DNA of 64,000 nt, taken from the NCBI GenBank assembly GCA_944367565.1, contig CALVWR010000003.1, positions 1 to 64,000 of the forward strand, read 5' to 3'. Positions 18,229 to 26,988 of this stretch are shown one piece after another. The position numbers and the translations under genes are program-made. Each line of letters starts with the position of its first letter. The first letter of the stretch is position 1. The notes under the pieces were generated by a model. The model saw only the letters and a program-made list of their open reading frames with translations. It was not told the DNA's origin and searched no databases. The DNA is from an uncultured Clostridia bacterium (lineage in GTDB: Bacteria; Bacillota; Clostridia; Christensenellales; Borkfalkiaceae).

Positions 18229-20742
18229 ATGGATAAGGGAATGAAAAGAAGGTGGATTTTGTTTTTTGTTGCCGTAATGGTGTGTTCCATGCTGTTCGGG
18301 TCGATGGTTTCGGTCGGCGCGGCGGGCTATGAAACGGAGGCCTTTTTCACGGCGGAGGGCGGCACGCTGACCGTTACGGAAGATTATGATTCCGGGGTGA
18401 CGGAGGGTGTAAAACTCGCCGTCACGGACGCGGGGAGCAACGGCACGGCAACGATAAAATACAACGACGTGATCTCCGCTTCCGCGCTGGGAAGCGCCGC
18501 GGTGTTTCAGGTGCTGCCTGCGGCGGCGGAGCAGGCGGATTTCGGCGCGGTGCAGATTCTTCTCCGCGACAGTGAAGACGCTTCGAAAGTCCTGTCCGTA
18601 CTGATTCAGGTCGGGGAATTTTCGGGGAGCAGAAATACCGTAGGGTTTGCGTTTTTGGAAGAGGACTTCACCAGGAACAATTACGGCGCCGCATGGTATA
18701 AGACCGCGCAGGCGGACAAACAGAGAATCTACGGCAAAGACTGGTGGATCGGAAGCGGAAGCGATACCGACCGTTATTGCGAGGACGGTACGCTGAATCT
18801 CGGTACATGGAATACGCATTATCCTTTGCTGGCGGCAGAGGAAACGACGGATACGGACGTTAAGACCTCTTTGATCACGGTATCGTATCAGGAAGCCGTC
18901 GCGTCGGTGAACGGCATAGTCCTTGCGGAACTGAAGAACGATTTTTATCAGAGCCTGAATCAGCAGAATCTGGATCCGTCGGAAGACGCATCCGTCATTG
19001 CGAAGCTGAACGACGCATACGTGGACGGTTTGTTTTCTTCCGGAAAGGTCAGCGCAGAGCTGAGATTTTTCGATATCTATAACGGATCGTTTGCCTTGAA
19101 TCTCGTGCAGCTCGGCGAACGCGTCTTTGCGAAAAGTTACGAAAACAATTTTGAAAGCACGGAAGAAATCAATTGGGATACGCAGGAAACGCAACAGGTC
19201 ACGGGGACGAAGTTTACTATTACCGACGCCCCTCTCGAACTGGGAACGATCCCCGTTTCCGCTCTCGGGAACGCGGTAACCTTCCAGCTTTTGCCGAACG
19301 GAACGGGTGACGACCTCGCTGCCGAAAACGTACTGATCACGCTGAGAGACAGCGCGGACAGAACAAAATCCGTCACCGTCATTATCGAAAAGGCGACGCT
19401 CTGGTGGGGAACCATGCACACGGCGGGATTTGTTTCGCTGGAAGAAAATACCGTGCGAGTGGGCGAAGGATGGAGAGAGTTGTCCGCGAATTCAAAACAG
19501 AAAGCCGTCGCGTATGACGGATGGCAGGGTAAGGGATATTCCGATTACGGCACGATTTATCTGGGTGCAGGCTGGGGGACGTATTATCCTTTCCTCGGCG
19601 CGGCGGAAGGTCGCTATACCAAAACCATGACGGTGTCGTATACGGGATCGCAGATTAAGATGAACGATACGCTGCTTGCCGATCTGAAGGACGACACGTT
19701 CCAGTTGAAGTCTACGGAATATCTCGATCCGACGGCGAATGCCGACATCATTGCGAAATATACCGACGAATACGTCGACAATCTGTTCTCTTCCGGCGAA
19801 GTGATCGTGGAACTTCGTTTTGAAGGGGCGATCAACGGCAGCGTGAACGTCATCTCGCTCGGCGGGGAACCGGCGGCGAATATGCAGTTCGGAGCGCTCG
19901 GCGGCAAAGATACCCTCGCTCCGACGATCACGTCGGTGACCGGCGCGGCGTATGACGCCGAAGAAAAGAGCTTCACGGTAAAGCGGGGAGAAGCCTATGC
20001 GGTCAATGCGCTCGCCACGGTTGCGGCGACGGATAACATGGACGCCGCTCCCGTTACCGGCGTGGAGGTTTACAGCGCGGCGGGCGTGAAATACGAAACG
20101 GAAACCGTTACGTTTGCGGACGGCGATTATGTGATCCTCTATGCGGTCGACGCCGACGGCAACCGCGCAGAACTGCGTGCGGCGATCGAATTTCTGCCCA
20201 CATACAGCGTGACGTATACGGACAATTCGGGTGAAAACGCCGTCGTTTCGGAAGGGGATGCTTATGTGTTCGGTACGGCGGAAAAAGAAGATCTGGTGTT
20301 TGCCGGTTGGGTGCTGGAAGGAAAACTTTATCCTGCCGGGTATGAAATCACGGTGACGGGGAATGTGGAAGTTTCCGCGCTCTTCCTCGACTTTGCAACG
20401 GCAAATGCGGAAAAGGTCGGGGAGAACACGATCCGCTACTTTACATGGATTGCCGAAGAGGATTATGCGGAACTCGAAGCGCTTGCCGAAAATCTGCAAT
20501 TCGGTACGGTGATCACCTGCGACACGAAGGCGGGACATCTCGATATTCAGACGAAAGTCTGGGCGAGCGAAAGTTCCGTTGCGGGGAGCAAAGAATACCG
20601 CGCGGCGTTCAACGATATTCCCGGAAGCATGTATGACGCGGCATTCACCGCGACGGGATATGTGATCGTAACGTATGCGAACAACGCTGCGGAGATCGTT
20701 CTGGCAAACGGGTATACCGTTTCCGTCAATCAGGCGGCATAA
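18229..20742 (+). CDS. Large secreted protein with two copies of the novel module and an InlB-like repeat
   Basis: 837 residues from the ATG at 18229 (AAAAGGAGAG upstream). A signal peptide ends near SVGAAG (about 30). Two copies of the module also found in the protein at 10754 follow (about 38-303 and 304-555), each with LRDSEDASKVLSV- or LRDSADRTKSVTV-type and YVDGLFSSGKVSAELRF- or YVDNLFSSGEVIVELRF-type sequence. Then come an Ig-like domain (about 562-655), an InlB B-repeat-like segment with FAGWVLEGKLYPAGYEITVTG (about 658-722), and a C-terminal domain containing FGTVITCDTK. No anchor is visible. It is probably a secreted binding protein of the same system. Confidence 0.72.
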   Translation: MDKGMKRRWILFFVAVMVCSMLFGSMVSVGAAGYETEAFFTAEGGTLTVTEDYDSGVTEGVKLAVTDAGSNGTATIKYNDVISASALGSAAVFQVLPAAAEQADFGAVQILLRDSEDASKVLSVLIQVGEFSGSRNTVGFAFLEEDFTRNNYGAAWYKTAQADKQRIYGKDWWIGSGSDTDRYCEDGTLNLGTWNTHYPLLAAEETTDTDVKTSLITVSYQEAVASVNGIVLAELKNDFYQSLNQQNLDPSEDASVIAKLNDAYVDGLFSSGKVSAELRFFDIYNGSFALNLVQLGERVFAKSYENNFESTEEINWDTQETQQVTGTKFTITDAPLELGTIPVSALGNAVTFQLLPNGTGDDLAAENVLITLRDSADRTKSVTVIIEKATLWWGTMHTAGFVSLEENTVRVGEGWRELSANSKQKAVAYDGWQGKGYSDYGTIYLGAGWGTYYPFLGAAEGRYTKTMTVSYTGSQIKMNDTLLADLKDDTFQLKSTEYLDPTANADIIAKYTDEYVDNLFSSGEVIVELRFEGAINGSVNVISLGGEPAANMQFGALGGKDTLAPTITSVTGAAYDAEEKSFTVKRGEAYAVNALATVAATDNMDAAPVTGVEVYSAAGVKYETETVTFADGDYVILYAVDADGNRAELRAAIEFLPTYSVTYTDNSGENAVVSEGDAYVFGTAEKEDLVFAGWVLEGKLYPAGYEITVTGNVEVSALFLDFATANAEKVGENTIRYFTWIAEEDYAELEALAENLQFGTVITCDTKAGHLDIQTKVWASESSVAGSKEYRAAFNDIPGSMYDAAFTATGYVIVTYANNAAEIVLANGYTVSVNQAA

Positions 20743-20753
20743 ATAAAAAAATC

Positions 20754-20795
20754 AAGCGCGGGCGTCCGCATCGGGACGCCCGCGCTTTTTTATTA
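20754..20795 (+). terminator. Terminator after the large secreted protein gene
   Basis: A 14-bp GC-rich stem (20754-20767 with 20774-20787), 6-nt loop and T run. Confidence 0.9.
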
Positions 20796-20837
20796 TTTTT
20801 GTCGTTCCGATACGGAGCATCTTGTACGGGAGCGACG

Positions 20838-21689
20838 TTATTTTTGTTTTCGCAGATTTTTCAGATGTTGCCGCGGCGAAACCAGATTCTGCTTTTTAAA
20901 TACGGTGGAAAAATAGTACGGATCGGAAAATCCCGTCATGTCCGCGACTTCTTTGATGGAATAATTTCCCTGTTCAAAGAGTTCCACCGCTTTATTGATG
21001 CGCTTTCTCCGCAGATAGTCCGTGAAGGTCGAGCCCAGATGCTTGGCAAAAAGCCGGGAAAGATATTCGCTGCTGATGCCGATCTGAAATGCAAGCATCT
21101 TCAGATTGAATTCGGGATCGCAAAAATTGTTTTCGATAATTTCAAGCGCCTGTCCGATAATGTTCATGCGCGGGCTCCGCTCGCCCGATTCGTTCGCCCC
21201 GCCGTTCTGAATGGCGATCTGGGCGATGATCTTGTAAAAGTAAGAAATGGAAATCAGGTCGGATTCGTTGACGTGATTTTTACATTCCGAGACGTTGTTC
21301 ATGAACAGCTTCCCGATGCCCGGATCGGTGATGCGTAAAATCGGATGTTCGGGATCTACATGAATGCTTTTCAGAATCTCATTGACTTTCGTCCCGAAAA
21401 AGTCGATCCAGGAATACTTCCAAGGCGTTTTTTTGTTGGGATAATACACGATTTTCATTGCGGGAAAAAAGAAAAACATCTCGTTTTTGTGTACTTCGTA
21501 AATCTTGTCGTTCAGTTCGTAAAATCCGCTCCCGGAAAAAACGTAGTGCATGGAGTATCCGCCGAAATCCATCAGTATCCGCGGTTCTTTCTTGCCGGTC
21601 GTCTTTTCATAACCTGCGTTGAAAACCTGAATTTCCGAAAGCGACGAACTCTTGATATGATTATATTCAAAAAGTCTTTTTGTTTCCAT
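20838..21689 (-). CDS. AraC-family regulator of the glycan locus
   Basis: 283 residues. The N-terminal cupin-like sensor domain contains MHYVFSGSGFYELNDKIY (about 47-64) and a PWKYSWIDFFG block (about 89-99). The C-terminal two-HTH AraC domain (about 180-280) contains FQIGISSEYLSRLFAKHLG and the signature IKEVADMTGFSDPYYFSTVFKK. Such proteins bind a sugar and activate catabolic promoters. It is convergent with the secreted-protein operon and is the best candidate to bind the shared site at 2769 and 17961 (inference from position). Confidence 0.9.
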   Translation of the reverse strand: METKRLFEYNHIKSSSLSEIQVFNAGYEKTTGKKEPRILMDFGGYSMHYVFSGSGFYELNDKIYEVHKNEMFFFFPAMKIVYYPNKKTPWKYSWIDFFGTKVNEILKSIHVDPEHPILRITDPGIGKLFMNNVSECKNHVNESDLISISYFYKIIAQIAIQNGGANESGERSPRMNIIGQALEIIENNFCDPEFNLKMLAFQIGISSEYLSRLFAKHLGSTFTDYLRRKRINKAVELFEQGNYSIKEVADMTGFSDPYYFSTVFKKQNLVSPRQHLKNLRKQK

Positions 21690-21753
21690 AATTCCCCTTT
21701 CAGGAAAAGCGTACTTTTCCGATTTTTAAAAAACAAACTTTTTATTATTTTAA

Positions 21754-21783
21754 ATTATATCATGTTTTGAGAAATACTGTCAA
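21754..21783 (-). promoter_or_regulatory. Promoter of the first AraC gene
   Basis: On the minus strand TTGACA (21778-21783), 18-bp spacer, TATAAT (21754-21759) preceded by TGA. It looks strong and constitutive. Confidence 0.7.
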
Positions 21784-21888
21784 TGCATCTTCGTCGGTTT
21801 AAGGACGCTTTTGTGATATTTTATTCTGCGTTCATTCCGCCGCGTCGGCAACCTCCGTGCGGATATTCGGGCGGAACGGGCCGCTTTT

Positions 21889-21953
21889 AGCAACCGGAAG
21901 GCAAAATAAAGCAACCGAAAATCATTTACATTCTTTTCCGGTTTGATTAAAAT
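21889..21953 (+). promoter_or_regulatory. Direct-repeat AraC-type operator and promoter of the sialidase/PnuC operon
   Basis: AGCAACCG occurs at 21889-21896 and 21910-21917, a 21-bp step (two helical turns). TTTACA (21925-21930), 17-bp spacer and TAAAAT (21948-21953) follow. The second GCAAC begins 14 bp before the -35. The same arrangement precedes the AraC gene at 24339, so that protein is the likely activator. Confidence 0.68.
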
Positions 21954-21985
21954 AAAAACAGCAAAAAATCTCGGAGGATCAACGG

Positions 21986-23305
21986 ATGCGATTGAAAATC
22001 GGCGAACCGAGCGTCATCATGCAGGGCGGGAAATGTGAAGACGTTCCCTGGGGGTTTTATCAGTTTCCGAAGCTGTTTAAGGGAGAAGACGGCATTTACG
22101 CCTGCGTGCATGTGGAAGACGACAGTCCGGACTGTTACGGGCTGCCTGAAAAATGGTTTCTATCCCGTGATGAGGGAAATCATTGGGAAGAAACGGAGGA
22201 AAGCGCGCGTTTTTACTGCGGTACGCGGCTGAAAAACGGGGAATATCTCCGCGCCGAACCCTGCGCCGTTCTCGACGTTACCGATCTGAACGTGCCGCCT
22301 TTTCGCGCGGGCAATTATTTTCTGCCTTCCGACGAAAATCCCATGCGCGCGAAGGGAGGAGAAAATACGCCGTTTCCCGAGGGATTGGGGCGGTTTGTGG
22401 ACGCATTCGGGCAGATTTACCGCATTTACGAAATCGACGCGCTGCCGCGTGGACTCGTGAAGAAAAGCTGGCGATTCACGCGCTATAATCCCGTCACGGG
22501 CAAAAGCGCGGAAGAATACGCGAAGGTAGAACGTCCGCATATGTCGGTATTTACCTATGCGGGGGAGAACGGTGTCATCCGGCTCAACGTTCCGAATCCG
22601 TGGGGCAACATCCGCGTGGCGCCCGACGGCGCGTTATGGCTGCCTACATACGAGATGTTCGGCGCTTCGCCGGTCAACGGCGCGCATTATCTTTATTCCG
22701 CGGCGTATTTTTATAAATCGGAGGATCACGGGCGCAGCTGGAAATATGTCAGTCATATTCCTTATCTTCCCGATCCCGACGAAGATCCCGCGGCGTTTTA
22801 CTGCGACGGATTCACCGAGCCGGACATCGAGTTCATGCCGGACGGATCGATCGTTGTGCTTTTGCGTACGGCGGGAGTGTTTCACGGCGCGCAGGAATGG
22901 GGCAAAAGCTATATCGCGCGGTCTGCGGACGGAGGAAAGACGTGGACGAAGCCGCAGGTATTCGATCGGCGCGGCGTGATTCCGCAGATCGTGCGTTTGA
23001 ATTGCGGCGTGACGCTGGCGGTTTACGGCAGACCGGGCATCTATGTACGCGCCGCCCGCGGCAATGCGGAAAACTGGGAGGACCCGGTGGAAATCATGAC
23101 GGAAAAAGACAGAAGCGTTCTGATGAACGAACGCCCCGCGCGGCCTAATTTCCATCAGTGGGCGGGAAGTTGCTGTAACATGTCGGTTCTGCCGATCGGC
23201 GATACCCGTCTGCTCATCGCCTATTCGGATTTTTACGTTCCCGACGCAAAGGGCGTAAAACGCAAAACCTGTCTGACGCGCGTCGTGGAAGTGGAAGATG
23301 ACTGA
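21986..23305 (+). CDS. Sialidase-superfamily (BNR/Asp-box) protein, cytoplasmic
   Basis: 439 residues of six-bladed propeller type. Three Asp-box motifs are visible: SRDEGNHW (about 57), SEDHGRSW (about 247) and SADGGKTW (about 313). Late Arg-containing strands (ARPNFHQWAG, TRLLIAYSD) fit the family. There is no signal peptide, so if it is a glycosidase it works on imported fragments. An intact Arg triad cannot be established by eye, so the name sialidase is by fold only. GGAGG lies 7 bases before the ATG. The last 8 bases overlap the PnuC-like gene. Confidence 0.75.
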   Translation: MRLKIGEPSVIMQGGKCEDVPWGFYQFPKLFKGEDGIYACVHVEDDSPDCYGLPEKWFLSRDEGNHWEETEESARFYCGTRLKNGEYLRAEPCAVLDVTDLNVPPFRAGNYFLPSDENPMRAKGGENTPFPEGLGRFVDAFGQIYRIYEIDALPRGLVKKSWRFTRYNPVTGKSAEEYAKVERPHMSVFTYAGENGVIRLNVPNPWGNIRVAPDGALWLPTYEMFGASPVNGAHYLYSAAYFYKSEDHGRSWKYVSHIPYLPDPDEDPAAFYCDGFTEPDIEFMPDGSIVVLLRTAGVFHGAQEWGKSYIARSADGGKTWTKPQVFDRRGVIPQIVRLNCGVTLAVYGRPGIYVRAARGNAENWEDPVEIMTEKDRSVLMNERPARPNFHQWAGSCCNMSVLPIGDTRLLIAYSDFYVPDAKGVKRKTCLTRVVEVEDD

Positions 23306-24020
23306 AACAAAAACACGGCGCTTCGATCTTTTCAACTATGTGCTTCTGGCGGTATGCTTTGTAGCGATTTTAACGCTCGGTATCCTTTCGGGACAGAAAT
23401 GGTTCAAGATGCTGCCCGCGCTCGTTTCGCCGGCGGTGATGCTGCTCAATTCCCGCGTGAACCGTCTCGGATTCCTCATCGGCGGATTGAACGCATTGCT
23501 TTACGCCGTCGGCTATTTTGCCGAAGGTCTGTACGGGTTGGCAATTCAGGCGAGCGCCGTGAGCGCGCCCGTGCAGCTTGTCACCTTCGCGCGGTGGAAA
23601 AAACACGCTTACGGGAAGGCGACAATCTTAAAAAGGCTGTCCTTAAAACGGAACGCCGTTCTGATCCTGGCGACGGCGGCGGTTTGGGCGGCGGCGTTCT
23701 TCATCCTCAGCAATATCGCGGGGGCGAATCAGTCGGCGCTCGACGTAACGTGTCTGGTGTTCGGCACGGCGGCGACTTTCTTAACGATGTTCGCCCTGAT
23801 GGAAACGCTGGTATTTCAAGTCGTCAATATTTCAGCCACCCTCGCCATCTGGTGTATACAGCTCGCACAGGGGGAATTTGCGGAGATCACCTATTTTATC
23901 GGCGCGCTCTACAGCGCGTACTGTACGGCGGTGCTGTGCGTCAATTGGCATAAACTCTATAGAAAACAGCGCTCGGAAACAACGGACGGACAACATACGC
24001 AAAAAAGCGAAGCAACGTAA
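23298..24020 (+). CDS. PnuC-like vitamin (nicotinamide riboside type) permease
   Basis: 240 residues with about seven membrane segments, the PnuC architecture. QLVTFARWKKHAYG (about 94-107) corresponds to the family's cytoplasmic loop, and a further polar motif, NWHKLYR, closes the last segment. Family members carry nicotinamide riboside or thiamine by facilitated diffusion, with trapping by phosphorylation. It is translationally coupled to the sialidase-like gene (8-bp overlap), an unexpected partner. No NAD or thiamine salvage gene is nearby, so the substrate is open. Confidence 0.7.
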   Translation: MTETKTRRFDLFNYVLLAVCFVAILTLGILSGQKWFKMLPALVSPAVMLLNSRVNRLGFLIGGLNALLYAVGYFAEGLYGLAIQASAVSAPVQLVTFARWKKHAYGKATILKRLSLKRNAVLILATAAVWAAAFFILSNIAGANQSALDVTCLVFGTAATFLTMFALMETLVFQVVNISATLAIWCIQLAQGEFAEITYFIGALYSAYCTAVLCVNWHKLYRKQRSETTDGQHTQKSEAT

Positions 24021-24059
24021 AGACAACTGAATTTAATCCGAAACAACCGCGCGGATCCT

Positions 24060-24098
24060 GCCTGAAAACGTCGAAAAAAACGTTTTTAGGCTTTTTTT
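24060..24098 (+). terminator. Terminator after the PnuC-like gene
   Basis: GCCTGAAAACG pairs with CGTTTTTAGGC around a 10-nt loop, followed by seven T. The stretch 24099-24237 before the next operator is AT-rich with no gene. Confidence 0.75.
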
Positions 24099-24237
24099 AT
24101 GTGAAAAAGACTAAAAAACAAGTATTTTTTAATAAAAAATGTACGTTTTAATTTTGATTTTAAGAACAATACTATTTTTTGTCAGGAGACGGAGATCTTT
24201 CCGAAAAGAGCTTTTTGTTGCTGAAATATTTTCAAAA

Positions 24238-24302
24238 AGCAACATATGGATAACAAGTGGCAACAAAGGGATATTTACTTAACGTATGAAACAACTTAAA
24301 AT
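24238..24302 (+). promoter_or_regulatory. Direct-repeat operator and promoter of the second AraC gene
   Basis: AGCAACA (24238-24244) and GGCAACA (24259-24265) place two GCAAC cores 21 bp apart. TTTACT (24274-24279), 17-bp spacer and TAAAAT (24297-24302) follow. Core-to--35 distance is 14 bp, identical to the promoter at 21925. This implies autoregulation. An inverted GTTGC lies further upstream near 24217. Confidence 0.68.
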
Positions 24303-24338
24303 AAAGCTATAGACGAAGGATGCGCGGGAGACGGGACG

Positions 24339-25199
24339 ATGATACGGTCTAAGGAATTTATCTATCGGGCGATAGAAGAGAGCGAATATTATAAAGTAGA
24401 TTTTACGCAATTCGGCTGGCAGAAATTCACGCCGGAAACGGAGGTTTCGCCTTGCGTGAAGAAGGATTACGTGCTGCACTTTGTGGTTTCCGGCAAAGGC
24501 ACGTACATTGCGGGAGGCCGCACGATGAGCGTGGAGAAAAATCAGATGTTTCTGCTGCGTCCCGGGGAACATGTCTTTTATTATTACAACAAATTTTTCC
24601 CTTGGGAATATTATTGGATCGGTTTCAACGGCGAAGATGCCGCCCGCCTGACTTCGGAGTTGGGATTCGGCGCAAACAAACTGGTTCTGGGCGTAAACAA
24701 CATGGACGCGGTGGTATCGATCGTGAAAGAGCTTTGTCAGCCGGACTGCGAGGATGCCGGTCCGTTTTACAGGAAGAGTCGTTTTTTCGCATTGCTGGAA
24801 ATTCTTTTTTCCAATGTGAAGAAGGAAAGCGGGCTGGAGATTACCGACAGCATGGAGCTTTACGACGCGGTGGATTACATCAAAAAGAACGTATCGGAAA
24901 ACATCACGGTGGCGACTTTGAGCAACGAGCTGTCCGTGGACAGGACGTGGCTGTTTCGGATCTTCAAGAAAAAGTACGGCGTATCGCCGAGCGAATACAT
25001 CGCGTCGTATAAACTTGAACTTGCAAAGGAATATCTCGGGGAAACGCAACTGCCCATCAAAGCCATCGCGCAGAATTTAGGCTATGAAAATTATGTAACA
25101 TTTTCCAAAGCGTATAAGAAGAAATACGGAATTTCCGCAAAGGAATACCGTGCGGAAACGATCAAATTGAGGAGCGGGAATGAAGAAGGACAGGGATAA
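24339..25199 (+). CDS. AraC-family regulator, probable activator of the sialidase/PnuC operon
   Basis: 286 residues. The N-terminal cupin sensor contains LHFVVSGKGTYIAGG (about 46-60), FLLRPGEHVFYYY and PWEYYWIGFNG (about 88-98). The C-terminal double HTH (about 185-275) contains LSNELSVDRTWLFRIFKKKYG and IKAIAQNLGYENYVTFSKAYKKKYG. It resembles the protein at 20838 in layout but not closely in sequence. Matching operators sit before its own gene and before 21986. A small ORF overlaps its last 20 bases. Confidence 0.9.
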   Translation: MIRSKEFIYRAIEESEYYKVDFTQFGWQKFTPETEVSPCVKKDYVLHFVVSGKGTYIAGGRTMSVEKNQMFLLRPGEHVFYYYNKFFPWEYYWIGFNGEDAARLTSELGFGANKLVLGVNNMDAVVSIVKELCQPDCEDAGPFYRKSRFFALLEILFSNVKKESGLEITDSMELYDAVDYIKKNVSENITVATLSNELSVDRTWLFRIFKKKYGVSPSEYIASYKLELAKEYLGETQLPIKAIAQNLGYENYVTFSKAYKKKYGISAKEYRAETIKLRSGNEEGQG

Positions 25200-25362
25200 G
25201 ATATTGGATCTGGGTTTCTGGGGAAATTTGAAGCAAACCTTTTACGAGTTGCGGCGTAAGCTCATGCCGAAACCGATCAGACGCGGCAATGGATCCATGA
25301 AAAAGGGGATGTGGGCGTTTTCCTATGCCGTGTGGGCATTGCCGTTTTGGAGGGAATCTTGA
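25180..25362 (+). pseudogene. Possible 5' remnant of a gene cut by a deletion
   Basis: A reading frame of 60 codons starts inside the end of the AraC gene with GAGGAG before its ATG. The first ~45 codons (KILDLGFWGNLKQTFYELRR...) look like normal coding sequence and match nothing I recognise. The end runs antisense into the YeiH-like remnant, so this is probably the start of a gene whose 3' part was deleted. It could also be chance. Confidence 0.35.
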
Positions 25363-25778
25363 GGATTTTACAGAGGACGAAAGCCGTGAGCAGCGCGGTG
25401 GAAATCGTGGAAAGAATGATGAGCAGGGAATTGCCGCCGACTTCCAGCACGGTGACGAAGTTCATGTTGAAACCGATAAAGACGATGCTTGCCTGCAGAA
25501 TTTTTTTGGAACTGAAGCGAATCCCTTTTTCCAGCCATGTCGGGCGGCGGAAAAAGGCGAGGATCATGCCGAAGAGAATGGCAAAAAACCGCGCTTCCCA
25601 CGACGGGGACGAGTTGTCCCAAAAACCAGGACGGCAATGCGATGACAATGCAAAGACACAGGCCCGGCAAGGTGTTTTTCAGCCATAAACCGATGCTCCT
25701 GCAGGGGGGGTTACGCTGTTTTTCCGTAGCGGGGACAACAAATTCTTCTTCGGTTTCGGGTAATTTTTTTTCTTCCAC
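25330..25778 (-). pseudogene. Frameshifted and truncated YeiH-type putative sulfate exporter
   Basis: On the minus strand a GTG start at 25778 (AGGAGA upstream) opens a protein whose helix TLPGLCLCIVIALPSWFLG belongs to the YeiH/UPF0324 family. The frame then shifts: an A6 run on the plus strand (25584-25589) has one base too many. In the next frame the family sequence continues as AILFGMILAFF and FSSKKILQASIVFIGFNMNF up to KIPSKTA near 25340, where homology stops. The expected GGSAI(A) core and the C-terminal half, about two thirds of the protein, are gone. The gene is dead. Confidence 0.8.
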
Positions 25779-25802
25779 GGTGTCTCCTGCACGTTGTTTG
25801 CC

Positions 25803-26903
25803 TTACACGTTGAAGCGGAACAAAACGACGTCTCCGTCTTTGATGACGTAATCCTTTCCTTCCGAACGGACTTTTCCCTTTTCCTTGCAGGCGTTGAAGC
25901 TGCCCAGTTCCGCCAGCGTGTCGTAATCTACGATCTCCGCGCGGATGAATCCCTTTTCAAAATCGGAATGAATCTTACCCGCCGCCTGCGGCGCTTTGGT
26001 GCCTTCCCGTATCGTCCACGCGCGCACTTCCTTTTCACCCGCGGTCAGATAGGAGATGAGTCCGAGCAGACGGTACGACGCCTTGATCAGACGGTTCAAC
26101 CCGCTTTCTTTGAGGCCGAGTTCCGTCAGAAACAGCGCCTGTTCTTCCGGTTCGAGGGTGGAAAGTTCCTCCTCCGTCCTGGCGCAGATGACGAGGTATT
26201 CGCTGCCTTCGTTTTCGGCGAATTCCTTGACCTTTTTCGCGTGAGGAATGTCGTCTGCGTCCTTTCCCATATCCGCTTCCCCGATGTTGGCGGCGTAGAT
26301 CACCGGTTTGTTGGTAAGAAGGAAAAGCGAATCGAAATATTCCTTTTCTTCTTCGCTTTCCGTGGGGACGGTACGGGCGGCTTTTCCGCTTTCCAGATGT
26401 TTTTTCAGCTTTTCCAGCCGTTCCGCTTCGATCTTGTATTTTTTATCGCCCGTCTTGATCATGCTGAAGGCTTTGTCGTAGCGTTTGGTCACGCTTTCAA
26501 GGTCGGCAAAGATCAGTTCCAGGTCGATGGTTTCAATATCTCTGAGCGGATCGACGGTGCTTTCCACATGGGTCACGTTTTCGTCGTCGAAACAGCGGAC
26601 CACGTGCACGATGGCGTCACATTCGCGGATATTCGCAAGAAATTTGTTGCCGAGACCTTCGCCTTTCGACGCGCCTTTCACCAATCCCGCGATGTCGACG
26701 AATTCCACGACGGCGGGGGTGATTTTTTTCGTATTGTACAGTTTGCCGAGAACGCCGAGCCGTTCGTCCGGAACGGCGACGACGCCCACATTCGGTTCTA
26801 TGGTGCAGAAGGGATAATTCGCACATTCCGCACCCGCGTGCGTGATCGCGTTGAAGAGGGTGGATTTACCTACGTTCGGTAATCCCACAACGCCGAGTTT
26901 CAT
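25803..26903 (-). CDS. ychF: Redox-regulated ATPase YchF (OLA1 family)
   Basis: 366 residues, the family length. The P-loop GLPNVGKST is at about 7-15, the switch region [13 protein letters not shown] follows near 36, and the usual GTPase NKxD is replaced by an N..E-type motif, which explains ATP preference. The C-terminal TGS domain starts around [15 protein letters not shown]. It binds ribosomes and acts in stress response. The start MKLGVVG at 26903 has AAGGAGCG upstream; a longer in-frame start is rejected. It is divergent from argS. Confidence 0.95.
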   Translation of the reverse strand: MKLGVVGLPNVGKSTLFNAITHAGAECANYPFCTIEPNVGVVAVPDERLGVLGKLYNTKKITPAVVEFVDIAGLVKGASKGEGLGNKFLANIRECDAIVHVVRCFDDENVTHVESTVDPLRDIETIDLELIFADLESVTKRYDKAFSMIKTGDKKYKIEAERLEKLKKHLESGKAARTVPTESEEEKEYFDSLFLLTNKPVIYAANIGEADMGKDADDIPHAKKVKEFAENEGSEYLVICARTEEELSTLEPEEQALFLTELGLKESGLNRLIKASYRLLGLISYLTAGEKEVRAWTIREGTKAPQAAGKIHSDFEKGFIRAEIVDYDTLAELGSFNACKEKGKVRSEGKDYVIKDGDVVLFRFNV

Positions 26904-26951
26904 ATTTTTCGCTCCTTTTTCCCGCAAAAGGGAACAGTCTTTCGGCTATCC

Positions 26952-26980
26952 ATTATAGCGCAAAACGGCTCAAATGACAA
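26952..26980 (-). promoter_or_regulatory. Promoter of ychF
   Basis: On the minus strand TTGTCA (26975-26980), 17-bp spacer, TATAAT (26952-26957). Confidence 0.7.
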
Positions 26981-26988
26981 GTTTTTTG

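Noticed and set aside
21744-21763. A third copy of the AT-rich site near the first AraC gene (ATTATTTTAAAT with TATATCAT)
   Set aside because: The resemblance is explained by the extended -10 box of the minus-strand AraC promoter, and the order and spacing of the motif differ from the other two copies.
25584-25589. A6 run as a phase-variation switch of the YeiH-type gene
   Set aside because: Correcting the frame does not restore a gene, because the C-terminal two thirds are missing.
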